Shown here in pieces: positions 36,900 through 45,786 of a stretch of 64,000 nt of DNA (the first letter of the stretch is position 1; the number at the start of each line of letters is the position of its first letter). Both the position numbers and the translations under genes were made by a program. The DNA comes from Mesorhizobium sp. L-2-11. Its GTDB lineage: Bacteria; Pseudomonadota; Alphaproteobacteria; Rhizobiales; Rhizobiaceae. A model generated the notes under the pieces. That model worked only from the letters and a program-made list of their open reading frames with translations. It searched no databases and had not been told where the DNA came from. The stretch lies in NCBI RefSeq assembly GCF_016756595.1, contig NZ_AP023258.1:223751-287750 (forward strand). The letters run 5' to 3'.

Positions 36900-37859
36900 T
36901 CAATGGCCACGGGTCTTGGTGAGCGTAGCCGACGGTAGCTCTCCAAATTGGCGTCGATAGGCGGCCGAGAAACGCCCGAAATGGTTGAAACCATACTGTG
37001 CGGCGACAGCAGTCACGCTGGTCTCCTCGCTGGGACGCTGTAGCACCCGATGCGTGGCGTTGAGCCGCAGTTCGGCCAGGAGCCTCAAGGGCGGGCGACC
37101 GAAGGCTTCGACGCAGCTGAGATACAGTGTGCGCTCTCTGGCGCCAACCAGCAGGCACAATTCGGTGATGCTGGGTGGGTCGTCGAGCCGGTCGAGCAGC
37201 AGCTTGAGCACCGCCCGCGCGATGCGGGCTCGGCTGTGCAGGGGCTCGATGATTTCGGCGGAAGGGATCAGCCCGAGGATGACTTCGACGATCTGTGCTT
37301 CGACCACGGGCAAGCTGCAGTCGCTCCAGAGAGCATCCGGTCTGACGCTGAGCACCTGCAGCAAGTCAGATAGTGCCTCGGCACGGCGCGTCATCTCGGT
37401 CGCAGGAATCTGCCATCGCGGCGACGGAAGGTCGACGTCGACCTTCTCGATGCCGCGCCGCACCTGCACCCAGTGGTTGATCCTCGCTGTCGGCAGCACG
37501 ACGACCATGAGGTCGATCGCTCCGGTCGCCGTAAGGCCGATGTCGTCGCGCGAGGTGGCAACCAGCAGCTGGCCGGGAGGTGCGGGCCTGCGGCGTATGT
37601 GCAGCGACCCTTCCGTCATCAGCGGCAAGCCGAAGGCCCATGTGCCTGACGGCGCGGCCCCGCGCTGCAAAACCCCAGTCGACCGGGTTTCACGAGCTAA
37701 CTGAAGTTGGCCAAGCACGAGCTGTGTCAACCGGCCATGGAAACGCCCAGGCCCGATCTGCTCGTATTGCAGATTCCAGGCAAGCGGGCTCGCCGCCAAG
37801 GCGTCGATATCTTCGAAGCGGCCTTCGACGACTTGTGGTAGGCTCGCTGATCCATTCAT
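36900..37859 (-). CDS. AraC-family transcriptional regulator
   Basis: 319 residues. The C-terminal ~100 residues form the AraC double helix-turn-helix (SITELCLLVGARERTLYLSC; VTAVAAQYGFNHFGRFSAAY and RQFGELPSA). The N-terminal ligand domain resembles that of the EutR/AraC-binding-like-2 group. It is divergent from the arylsulfatase operon, with two 20-base direct repeats in between, so it likely activates that operon in response to a sulfated or aromatic compound (inference). Confidence 0.88.
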   Translation of the reverse strand: MNGSASLPQVVEGRFEDIDALAASPLAWNLQYEQIGPGRFHGRLTQLVLGQLQLARETRSTGVLQRGAAPSGTWAFGLPLMTEGSLHIRRRPAPPGQLLVATSRDDIGLTATGAIDLMVVVLPTARINHWVQVRRGIEKVDVDLPSPRWQIPATEMTRRAEALSDLLQVLSVRPDALWSDCSLPVVEAQIVEVILGLIPSAEIIEPLHSRARIARAVLKLLLDRLDDPPSITELCLLVGARERTLYLSCVEAFGRPPLRLLAELRLNATHRVLQRPSEETSVTAVAAQYGFNHFGRFSAAYRRQFGELPSATLTKTRGH

Positions 37860-37880
37860 CGGGCTGCGACGCGTCTGCCG

Positions 37881-37930
37881 GAATTGCAGGATGTGGATAG
37901 CCTAGCACGGGATTTGCAGAATACGGATAG
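37881..37930. promoter_or_regulatory. Candidate AraC operator: two 20-base direct repeats
   Basis: GAATTGCAGGATGTGGATAG (37881-37900) and GATTTGCAGAATACGGATAG (37911-37930) agree at 16 of 20 positions and are spaced 30 bases start to start, about three helical turns, as expected for a dimeric AraC-type regulator bound on one face of DNA. They lie about 20 bases upstream of the regulator gene and 267 bases upstream of the sulfatase. Confidence 0.6.
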
Positions 37931-38196
37931 TGGAATTCCGGTACATCGCTAGACTTCCGCTATGTCGCAGAGGCCGCCTGGGAGGACGTCGCTCTCAAAT
38001 TCGAGCAAACGTCCGCCGCGCTGAAGTCATCACAGGTCCACCGCCGCGGTTCGCAGCATGCAGTCAAGTCGCGTTCCGGATCGCGAGAGGCGCGGCCTGC
38101 ACACGAAGAAAGACGCAATGCGCCGGGGCCGCGCATGGTTGCCGGCGCAACAACGATACGCGCAGCTCTTCGGCTGCATCCTGAGGGAGAAGCATC

Positions 38197-40647
38197 ATGA
38201 GCGACGACCATTCCGAAAAGAAACCGCAAGGGAATTCCCCGCAGCGCAGCGACGGTTTGAGCCGCCGCGATCTCCTGCTCAGCGGCGCCTCTCTGCTGAC
38301 CGCCGCGACCGTGTCGGGTGGCGCTGTCGCCACGTCGGTGACCCGCGCGTCGGCGCAAACGGAGGGCACCGGCGTAGACGCGGCGACTACATTCGACCGC
38401 ACCGTGCTGCCGCCTCCCGAGGTGCCGTTCCGGGGCGAGATTCATCAAGCCTATAAGGACTCGAAGCCAGATTATCCCCAGTCGCTGAAGGCGCCGAAGG
38501 GCGCCCCCAATGTTCTGCTCATCATGGGCGACGACATCGGCTACGCCCACATGAGCGCATTCGGTGGGCCGGCGAATACGCCGGTGTTCGACCGGCTGTC
38601 GGCGCAGGGGTTGCGCTTCAGCAACTTCCACACGACGCCCGTTTGCTCGGCGTCGCGCGCCGCACTGCTCACCGGGCGCAACGCGCATTCCGTCGGCATG
38701 GGCTTCGTACCGGAGGGCGCGGTCGGCTTCCCAGGATACAACGCTACTATCCAGCGCAGCAGCGCCACGGTCTTCGAAATCCTGCGGCAGAACGGTTACG
38801 GCACTGCCTGGATTGGCAAGACCCACCTCACGCCCCTCCATGAAACTTCTTCGGCAGGCCCGTTCGACCGGTGGCCGATCGGCATGGGCGCCGAGTATTT
38901 CTACGGCTTCTTTGGTGCCGGTGTGAGCCAGTGGTATCCGCCGCTCTGGGAGAACACGACACCGTTGCGGGCGCAAAAAACGCCGGAGCAAGGCTACCAT
39001 CTGGAGGCCGACATGGCCGACCGGACCATCGGCTGGATCGAGCGGCAAAAGTCGATTTATCCCGAAAAGCCGTGGATGGTCTATTACGCCCCGAACGGGC
39101 ACAAGCCGCCGGTCGGCGTGCCGCGCGAGTGGATCGACAAATATCGGGGCAAGTTCGACGACGGCTACGACCAGCTGCGCGAGCGTATTCTGGCACGGCA
39201 GAAGGACCTGGGGATCGTTGCCCCCGACACCAAACTCGCGGCCATGCCCGCGAGCCTCCCGGCCTGGGATACGCTCACCGACACGGACAAGAAGGTCGGC
39301 GCCCGGTGGATGGAGGTTTTCTGCGGGTCAGTCGAATACACCGACTTCCAGATCGGCCGCATCATCGATGCCATCGCTGAAACCGGCGACCTCGACAACA
39401 CACTCATCATCTACCTCGCCGGTGACAACGGACCGACGCCAGAGGGCGGTCTGCACGGCACCATGAACAAGCTCAGCACATTCAACGGCGTCCCGGAGTC
39501 GCTCGACGACCTGGCGAAGCAGATCGACGATTTTGGCGGTCCCAATTCGCACGGCAGCTATCCCGCCGCCTGGGCTTACGCCACGTCGACGCCATTCACC
39601 TACGGCAAGGAAGTGGCCTCGGGCGGCGGCTGCAGCACGTCGCTGGCGATCTCCTGGCCGGCGCGCATCAAGGACCTGGGCGGCATCCGCCCGCAGTTTC
39701 ATCACCTCATCGACGTGCTCCCGACCATTCTGGAGTGCGCCGGGCTGCCGGAGCCGAAACGGGTCGACGGGGCCGACCAGAAGCCGATGCAAGGCGTGAG
39801 CATGGTCTACGCCTTCGACGACGGAGCGGCAGCAGACCGGCACACGACGCAGTACTTCGAGTTGCTCGGCGGCCGCGCGATCTATCATGACGGCTGGTGG
39901 GCCGGCACCCGTCACGGTTTCGACGGGCTAGTCCATGGACACGCTGTGCCTTACGACCAGGACGTCTGGGAACTCTACGACATGCGCAGCGACTTCGGCC
40001 AAGCCAATGACCTGGCGGAGCAAAACCCTGAGAAGCTCAAGGAGTTGCAGACGCTCTTCGACAGCGAGGCCCGCAAATACAACGTGTATCCGCTGGCCGA
40101 CGACTTGACCGCGTTGCTGACCGCCGAGCGGCCGAAGCTCGTCGCGGGCAACAAGGCCAGCTACGGCCCTGGCACCGTCCGGCTTCCGGAGGACGGGGTC
40201 ATCAACATCAAGAACCGGTCGTTTTCTGTCGTTGCCGAGGTCGAAAACCCTGATGGCAACGCGGAAGGCGTGCTCGTCACTCTCGGCGGAGAGACAGGCG
40301 GCTACGCCCTTTTGGTGCAGGACGGCAAGCCGACCTTCCACTACAACTTTCTCGGTCTTGAGCGGTACACCATAGCCTCCTCGCAGCCTTTGCCGGCAGG
40401 GTCATCAACGATCTCCTTCGATTTCGCCTATGACGGCGGCGGCATGGGCAAGGGCGGCACAGGCACCCTGACCGTCAATGGCAGCAAGGTGGGCGAAGGC
40501 CGGATCGAGAAAACACAACCGGTCGTCTTCTCTACCGATGACACCTTCGATGTCGGCGAGGATTGGGGCACGCCGGTGTCGCCGACATATGCGCCTCCTT
40601 TCAAGTTCACCGGCAAGCTGAAGAAGGTTACGGTGGAGACCAAGTGA
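38197..40647 (+). CDS. Tat-exported arylsulfatase
   Basis: 816 residues. A twin-arginine signal (SRRDLLLSGASLLTAATVSG) directs it, folded, to the periplasm. The sulfatase signature PVCSASRAALLTGRN contains Cys150, the residue converted to formylglycine, and the metal-site MGDDIG lies at about residue 110. GDNGPTPEGG and the C-terminal sandwich domain complete an arylsulfatase A-like enzyme that hydrolyses sulfate esters. Starts at the ATG at 38197 after GAGGGAG. The formylglycine-generating enzyme overlaps its stop codon, so enzyme and activator are produced together. Natural substrate unknown. Confidence 0.95.
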   Translation: MSDDHSEKKPQGNSPQRSDGLSRRDLLLSGASLLTAATVSGGAVATSVTRASAQTEGTGVDAATTFDRTVLPPPEVPFRGEIHQAYKDSKPDYPQSLKAPKGAPNVLLIMGDDIGYAHMSAFGGPANTPVFDRLSAQGLRFSNFHTTPVCSASRAALLTGRNAHSVGMGFVPEGAVGFPGYNATIQRSSATVFEILRQNGYGTAWIGKTHLTPLHETSSAGPFDRWPIGMGAEYFYGFFGAGVSQWYPPLWENTTPLRAQKTPEQGYHLEADMADRTIGWIERQKSIYPEKPWMVYYAPNGHKPPVGVPREWIDKYRGKFDDGYDQLRERILARQKDLGIVAPDTKLAAMPASLPAWDTLTDTDKKVGARWMEVFCGSVEYTDFQIGRIIDAIAETGDLDNTLIIYLAGDNGPTPEGGLHGTMNKLSTFNGVPESLDDLAKQIDDFGGPNSHGSYPAAWAYATSTPFTYGKEVASGGGCSTSLAISWPARIKDLGGIRPQFHHLIDVLPTILECAGLPEPKRVDGADQKPMQGVSMVYAFDDGAAADRHTTQYFELLGGRAIYHDGWWAGTRHGFDGLVHGHAVPYDQDVWELYDMRSDFGQANDLAEQNPEKLKELQTLFDSEARKYNVYPLADDLTALLTAERPKLVAGNKASYGPGTVRLPEDGVINIKNRSFSVVAEVENPDGNAEGVLVTLGGETGGYALLVQDGKPTFHYNFLGLERYTIASSQPLPAGSSTISFDFAYDGGGMGKGGTGTLTVNGSKVGEGRIEKTQPVVFSTDDTFDVGEDWGTPVSPTYAPPFKFTGKLKKVTVETK

Positions 40648-41735
40648 AGCCAGTTCACGCAAACCCGTTTGGCAAATTGCCGAGCAGGTGCCGCAGCTCC
40701 TTCGCGAGACAAGGTAAGGGTGTTCCGTTGAGCAGTGTTGTCACCTTCGGATATCAACAGGATGCGTCTCCCATCCGGCCGCCATACCCAAACATGGTCT
40801 GGATTCCCGGCGGCGAGTTCCTGATGGGCTCGGATAGTGGTTATGCCGAGGAAGCACCGGCCCACAGGGTGCGCGTCGACGGCTTCTGGATGGACTGCTT
40901 CGCCGTCACCAACGCAGACTTCGAACGGTTCGTTGCGGAAACCGGATACGTCACGATCGCCGAGAAGCCGGCCAACCCGGCAGACTATCCGGGGGCGCTG
41001 CCTGAGTTGCTGTCGCCGTCATCGACCATCTTCAAGAAACCAGCCGGATCGGTCGATGTGCGCAACCACTACAATTGGTGGGTCTATGTCGCAGGAGCCA
41101 ATTGGCGTCATCCGCGCGGGCCGGCGAGCACCATCAGGAAACTGATGGAGCATCCAGTCGTCCACGTCGCCTTCGAGGACGTCGAGGCTTACGCGAAGTG
41201 GGCGGGCAAGGAACTGCCGACCGAAGCCGAATGGGAGTTCGCCGCACGCGGCGGGCTGGACGGCGCCGAGTATGTCTGGGGCGACGAGTTGACGCCCGGC
41301 GGAAAGCACATGGCGAATGTCTGGCAGGGCGAATTCCCCCACCGCAACACGCTGGATGACGGTTTCGAATATACTGCCCCGGTCGGCTCATTCCCGCCAA
41401 ACGGCTACGGCCTTCACGATATGGCCGGCAATGTCTGGCAATGGACGGCGGATTGGTATCAGGAGCATGGCAACATCGACAGCCCGTGCTGCACGGCCGC
41501 CAATCCGCGCGGCGGCGGACGGGAGACGAGCTACGATCCCCGCGAGCCGGACGTTAAGATGCCACGCAAGGTCACCAAGGGCGGCTCGCACCTGTGCGCG
41601 CCGAATTATTGCCGCCGCTACCGGCCCGCCGCACGCATGGCGCAGCCCATCGACACATCGATTTCGCATCTGGGTTTTCGGCTCATCGTCAGGGGACGCG
41701 AGCCAGGCGGAAGTCACGCGCAGAAAGAAAAGTGA
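40644..41735 (+). CDS. Formylglycine-generating enzyme (sulfatase-modifying factor)
   Basis: 363 residues from the GTG at 40644, which overlaps the sulfatase stop (GTGA); the conserved fold begins at MVWIPGGEFLMGSD, so about 50 residues before it are variable and the true start is uncertain. The two copper/thiol active-site cysteines, Cys318 and Cys323, sit in GGSHLCAPNYCRRYR, the classical FGE motif. NVWQWTADWY and ELPTEAEWEFAARG are also typical. It oxidises the sulfatase Cys150 to formylglycine in the cytoplasm before Tat export, which explains the translational coupling. Confidence 0.94.
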   Translation: MKPVHANPFGKLPSRCRSSFARQGKGVPLSSVVTFGYQQDASPIRPPYPNMVWIPGGEFLMGSDSGYAEEAPAHRVRVDGFWMDCFAVTNADFERFVAETGYVTIAEKPANPADYPGALPELLSPSSTIFKKPAGSVDVRNHYNWWVYVAGANWRHPRGPASTIRKLMEHPVVHVAFEDVEAYAKWAGKELPTEAEWEFAARGGLDGAEYVWGDELTPGGKHMANVWQGEFPHRNTLDDGFEYTAPVGSFPPNGYGLHDMAGNVWQWTADWYQEHGNIDSPCCTAANPRGGGRETSYDPREPDVKMPRKVTKGGSHLCAPNYCRRYRPAARMAQPIDTSISHLGFRLIVRGREPGGSHAQKEK

Positions 41736-41772
41736 CGTCTGGCGATAGCAAAAAAACGAATGGAGGGGTTGA

Positions 41773-42741
41773 ATGTATCGCCGAATTCTGATTGCCGCGC
41801 TGGCGGGTTTTGTTGTGCTGCCAGCGGACGCCTATGCCGATGAGAACGGCATAAGCTTCTGGCTTCCCGGTCAGTACGGCAGCTTTGCCGCGACGCCAGC
41901 GACGCCCGGTTGGTCATGGGCGACCATTTATTATCACAGCTCGGTCGAAGCCGGCGCCGATCAGCAATTCCCGCGCGGCGGCGAGGTCGATGTGGGCCTG
42001 GGTGGGAGGGCTGACATCATTGTGTTCGGGCCAAGCTATACGTTCGAAACGCCGGTCCTCGATGGCGCCCAGTTGACGCTGAGTGTTTTGACGGCAGGAG
42101 GCTACAGCGAGGCAAGCGTTGATGCCGTGCTGACGGGTCCAGGAGGCGTACCGATTTCCGGCAGCGCGAGCGATTCCGTCACCGGTTTCGGCGACCTCTA
42201 TCCATCGGCCACGCTGAAATGGAACCAAGGCGTCAACAACTTCATGACCTACGTCATGGGAGACATTCCCGTCGGCGCCTATGATCCGGATCGGCTGGCA
42301 AACCTTGGCATCGGGCACGGCGCGATAGATGCTGGCGGCGGCTACACCTATTTCAATCCGGCCACCGGCTACGAGGCTTCGGCGGTGCTCGGCTTCACCT
42401 ACAATTTCGAGAACCCCGACACCGATTATCAGAACGGCATCGACATGCATATCGACTGGGGGGCTTCGAAGTTCCTCAGCGAGCAGTTCTTCGTCGGCGC
42501 TGCCGGTTATTATTACCAGCAACTGACCGGAGACAGTGGCGCCGGCGCCATCCTTGGCGATTTCAAGTCTCGCGTCGCGGGCATCGGCCCGCAGGTCGGC
42601 TACCTCTTCCCGGTCGGCGACAAAATGCAGGGTGCGCTCAACGTGAAAGCCTACTGGGAGTTCGCCGCTGAAAACAGGACGGAGGGCTGGAACTTCTGGG
42701 CGGGATTCGCCCTGTCGCCTGCTGCAGCGAAGAGGGAATAA
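41773..42741 (+). CDS. SphA-family outer membrane protein
   Basis: 322 residues with a Sec signal peptide (ILIAALAGFVVLPADAYA) and a β-rich body ending in an outer-membrane-like aromatic segment (GWNFWAGFAL). It resembles SphA/Phenol_MetA_deg proteins, thought to be outer-membrane channels for aromatic or hydrophobic compounds. Preceded by GGAGGGG and 37 bases after the FGE gene, so third in the operon. A role in uptake of the sulfatase substrate fits but is inference. Confidence 0.8.
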   Translation: MYRRILIAALAGFVVLPADAYADENGISFWLPGQYGSFAATPATPGWSWATIYYHSSVEAGADQQFPRGGEVDVGLGGRADIIVFGPSYTFETPVLDGAQLTLSVLTAGGYSEASVDAVLTGPGGVPISGSASDSVTGFGDLYPSATLKWNQGVNNFMTYVMGDIPVGAYDPDRLANLGIGHGAIDAGGGYTYFNPATGYEASAVLGFTYNFENPDTDYQNGIDMHIDWGASKFLSEQFFVGAAGYYYQQLTGDSGAGAILGDFKSRVAGIGPQVGYLFPVGDKMQGALNVKAYWEFAAENRTEGWNFWAGFALSPAAAKRE

Positions 42742-43134
42742 GCTGCCCAACGCCACGATGCCCCGCATTGCGTCTGACGAGTTAGCCCCTTGGGAGACAA
42801 TGGGCAGACCGAGCGGCATCCAGCGATGAAGTTGACTGGCCACTAGCTCCCATGGTTGTGCCGGTTCGATTTCGGCGCGGCGCGAATGTCCCCTCCGGAG
42901 AGCGTCGCGAATGTCGGGAAATTGCGCTCGTTGCTCGTTCCAGTCGACGAAGATGTAGGCCCGGAAGTCAACATTCTTCGACTTTTTCACAGGCAGAAGC
43001 GTGAGGAGCAGCAAGCGTCATGTCACTTTTCATCTGCGTGCTCCTCTTCTTTCTGCATTTGAAAAAGCATGCCGGTTATGTTGAGAGAAACCTGCCCAAT
43101 GCCTTAAATTTAGAAGCAGCAGGCCGGCGGCTCT
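42742..43134. other. Unassigned stretch between the sulfatase operon and RIT-2 right end
   Basis: About 390 bases with only short open frames on both strands; no family recognised. No good terminator hairpin was found. Confidence 0.4.
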
Positions 43135-43158
43135 ACATAATCCTGTGCTCGACATAGT
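43135..43158 (-). repeat. RIT-2 right terminal inverted repeat
   Basis: The complement reads ACTATGTCGAGC, ACAGG, ATTATGT, matching 26986-27009 except in the five-base middle. It directly abuts the right end of IS91-type copy 2 at 43,159. Confidence 0.75.
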
Positions 43159-43164
43159 GCAGAG

Positions 43165-43242
43165 CGTTTTTAGCTTGGCGTCGCGCAGAAAGGCGGGTGG
43201 CGAGAGCGTACTGAGGCCGATCGCGGCGGTGAGCTAAAAACG
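43165..43242. repeat. Inverted repeat in the IS91-type right end
   Basis: CGTTTTTAGCT (43165-43175) and AGCTAAAAACG (43232-43242) are perfect inverses 56 bases apart. The same pair is present in copies 1 and 3 (slightly altered in copy 3), so it is a conserved structural part of the element's terminus. Confidence 0.8.
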
Positions 43243-43527
43243 TGTTGGACTAAGCCGCCGGCACGGGTGGCCGCTATGGGCGTTCAATCGAGGCGGTGCC
43301 CATGAACAGGCGTCGTGTGGTTTGGGGATGCCGTCGCGGAGGCCGCGATTGCAAGGGTCGCGTGCGCCGAAGCGGCACGGATATGGGTTGCGGCAAAGTG
43401 AGGACCGGTGTCGCGCCCTGCCGACAGAGGCAGCCGGGGGTGACGGCGCGCAGCTTCGCGGGACCGGCTCGGTTGTCGGGCCGAACGGCTCGTGCGATGC
43501 GGTGACGGCGAAAGCGGAGCGGTTCTT

Positions 43528-44727
43528 TCATGATGTATCCCAGTATGGCCGGGGTCCAGTGGCGCCGTCGAAGATTTCGACGATGATCATCTGGCCTTGA
43601 CGACAGGCCGGGCATTGCCTGAGGCAATGACCGGTGAGATCCTCGTAGCGGTCGCGGTAGTCCCTTTCGGATGAGCCATCCGACGGCTCGGGAACCGGCA
43701 TGCCGAGCAGGTCGCGGCAGTGGGCGAGCTTTTGCGCGCGGTAACGATTGCCGAGAAAGCCGTAGTAGCGGATGCGATGGAAGCCGTCGGGCAGGACGTG
43801 CAACAAGAAGCGGCGAATGAACTCGTCGGCCGCAACGGTCATGACCTTTTGCCGATTGCCGTGCCGGTAGTCCTTCCAGCGGAAACGAACGGCGTTGTCC
43901 TCGATGTCGATGAGACGGTTGTTGGAGATGGCGACGCGGTGCGTATAGCGCCCGACATAGTCGAGCACCTGTTCGGGTCCGGCGAAAGGCGGCTTGGCAA
44001 AGACGACCCACTCAGCCTTTCGTAGCGGCGCCAAATAACGCCGGAAGGCGTCGCGCTCGCTCAGGTGCTGCAGGCCAGAGAAAAACTGCAACTGGTTGGC
44101 GTCGAAGGCTTTCTTCAGATGTTCCAGGAACAATCGTCGGAACAGGCGTGAGAGCACCCGGACGGGCAAGAAGAAGCCGGGCTTGCAGGCGATCCATCGA
44201 TTGCCGTCGGAAGACAGGCCGCCGCCGGCGACGACGCAATGCAGGTGCGGATGATGGAGCAGGTTCTGGCCCCAGGTGTGCAGCACGGCGAAGAAGCCGA
44301 TCTCGGCGCCCAGGTGCTTGGGGTCGGCAGCAATGGTGCGCAGGGTCTCGGCGGCGGCACGGAAGAGCAGGCCGTAGACGAGCGCCTTGTTCTGATAAGC
44401 GATGGCGGCAATGTCGCCGGGCAGCGTGAAGACGACGTGAAAGTACTGTGTGTCGAGAAGTTCAGCGCGACGATCCTCCAGCCATTGCGCGCGGGCCAGC
44501 GACTGGCACTTCGGGCAATGGCGATCGCGGCAGCTGTTGAACGCAATGCGGCTATGACCGCAGTGATCGCACGCTTCGACGTGCCCGCCGAGCGCGGCGG
44601 TCCGGCACAGTTCGATCGCCGTCATGACGCGGCGCTGGGCGGTCGACAGCGACGCGTCATGCTGCTCGCGATAGGCTTCGCCGTAGTAGCGGAAGATATC
44701 CGCCACTTCCGGCCCCGAGCGGGCCAT
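43528..44727 (-). CDS. IS91-family transposase, type B copy 2
   Basis: 399 residues from the ATG at 44727 (MARSGPEVADIF). Motifs as in copy 1: CDHCGHSRIAFNSC, RHCPKCQ, LLHHPHLHCVVAGGG, LDYVGRYTHRVA. It differs from copy 1 at scattered residues (for example SSDGNRW versus SRDGHRW), so the two copies are not a very recent duplication. Intact. Confidence 0.93.
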   Translation of the reverse strand: MARSGPEVADIFRYYGEAYREQHDASLSTAQRRVMTAIELCRTAALGGHVEACDHCGHSRIAFNSCRDRHCPKCQSLARAQWLEDRRAELLDTQYFHVVFTLPGDIAAIAYQNKALVYGLLFRAAAETLRTIAADPKHLGAEIGFFAVLHTWGQNLLHHPHLHCVVAGGGLSSDGNRWIACKPGFFLPVRVLSRLFRRLFLEHLKKAFDANQLQFFSGLQHLSERDAFRRYLAPLRKAEWVVFAKPPFAGPEQVLDYVGRYTHRVAISNNRLIDIEDNAVRFRWKDYRHGNRQKVMTVAADEFIRRFLLHVLPDGFHRIRYYGFLGNRYRAQKLAHCRDLLGMPVPEPSDGSSERDYRDRYEDLTGHCLRQCPACRQGQMIIVEIFDGATGPRPYWDTS

Positions 44728-44737
44728 CGGCGCGAGC

Positions 44738-45619
44738 TCAGAAGTACTGAGGCTTGGCGGGTGGCGGCAGGATGGGCGCCGGACGCGGTAAGAGCTCAAA
44801 AGGGCTCGATGTGGCGCAGACTTTGTTGGTGGCAATCCGCAGGTAATGGGCGGTGGTCGCGAGGCTGCGGTGACCGAGCAAGAGTTGAATGGTGCGCACG
44901 TCGGCGCCGGCCTCCAACAGATGGACGGCGAAGGCGTGTCGCAAACTGTGGGGCGTGACCGGTTTGGACAAGCCGGAGCGGTCGCGCGCTTTCGCGCAGG
45001 CGTGTCCCACCGCATCCCTGGTGATCGGCTGGTCGGCACGATCGCCGGGGAAGAGCCACGCCTTTGGCCGGCGCACCTTCCAATAGTTGCGCAGGATCTC
45101 CAGCAGCTTGGGCGACAGCATCACGTAGCGGTCCTTCTGGCCTTTGCCCTGCTCGACGCGGATGACCATTCTCTGGCTGTCGATGCCCGTGGGCTTCAGC
45201 CGAACCGCTTCCGAGATGCGCAAGCCGGCGGCATAGCAAGTGGTCAGGATGGCGTGGTGTTTGACGTCGAGGACGCAACCGAGGAACCGCTGAACTTCGT
45301 CGGGACTGAGGATGATCGGCAGCTTCTGCGGCTTCTTGGGAAGCGGCAGGACCTCTTCAAGCGCCCAGTCCCTTTCGAGCGTCACCTTGTAGAGAAAGCG
45401 CAGCGCCGCAATGGCGATGTGGATCGAGCCGGGCGCCAGCTTCTTCTCGTTGATCAGATAGACCTGATAGGTCCGAATGTCCTCGCGCCCGAGCAAGTCC
45501 GGCGACTTGCTAAAATAGCGGGCGAACAGCGACACCTGCTGCAGATACGACAGCTGGGTGTTGAGCGCGAAGTTGCGCACCTCCATGTCCTCGCTCATGC
45601 GCTGGCGAAGTTGGGTCAT
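44738..45619 (-). CDS. Tyrosine recombinase of IS91-type copy 2
   Basis: 293 residues from the ATG at 45619 (site AAGGAGC as in copy 1). Signature residues as in copy 1 (AAGLRISEA, HSLRHAFAVH, LLGHRSLATT, AHYLRIA). Intact and 10 bases from the transposase. Confidence 0.92.
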   Translation of the reverse strand: MTQLRQRMSEDMEVRNFALNTQLSYLQQVSLFARYFSKSPDLLGREDIRTYQVYLINEKKLAPGSIHIAIAALRFLYKVTLERDWALEEVLPLPKKPQKLPIILSPDEVQRFLGCVLDVKHHAILTTCYAAGLRISEAVRLKPTGIDSQRMVIRVEQGKGQKDRYVMLSPKLLEILRNYWKVRRPKAWLFPGDRADQPITRDAVGHACAKARDRSGLSKPVTPHSLRHAFAVHLLEAGADVRTIQLLLGHRSLATTAHYLRIATNKVCATSSPFELLPRPAPILPPPAKPQYF

Positions 45620-45786
45620 GACAAGCTCCTTTGTCGGATGGAATGGGCTGCAAGCAGCCACTCCATGCTGACGCAGTCGGAGCTTGTTGTGGACACATGA
45701 CCAACGCGACAGACGACGCGATCAAGACCACGCTGTCGGCACACACCCTCCTTGCCGCTCCGCGATCGCGGAGCGGGTTAGTCCAA

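Larger units (their letters stand above)
26984..43158. mobile_element. RIT-2: cargo-carrying recombinase-in-trio element (with nested insertions)
   Basis: Segment bounded by 24-base inverted repeats (26986-27009 and 43135-43158; 20 of 24 positions identical). It contains three tandem tyrosine-recombinase genes (35,029-36,591; split gene at 34,317-35,038 plus 28,067-28,268; 27,069-28,070) and an AraC-regulated sulfatase operon. It interrupts an IS91-type transposase, and the host sequence AAGCC is found on both sides (26979-26983 and 45811-45815). The right boundary is shifted outward by an IS91-type element inserted against its end. Known RIT elements usually carry only the three recombinases, so the cargo is unusual. 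The right end could alternatively be a stray RIT end. Confidence 0.6.
43159..45786 (-). mobile_element. IS91-type element, type B copy 2 (complete)
   Basis: About 2,628 bases, inverse and nearly identical to 28,295-30,920: left end TTGGACTAACC (complement, at 45,786) and right end CGCTCTGC (at 43,159). With copy 1 it forms a pair of large inverted repeats about 12.2 kb apart, able to support inversion of the segment between them by homologous recombination. Confidence 0.87.

Noticed and set aside
42742..43014. Minus-strand 366-codon frame covering the SphA gene and downstream region
   Set aside because: Shadow of the SphA coding region; the part beyond the gene has no recognisable protein.
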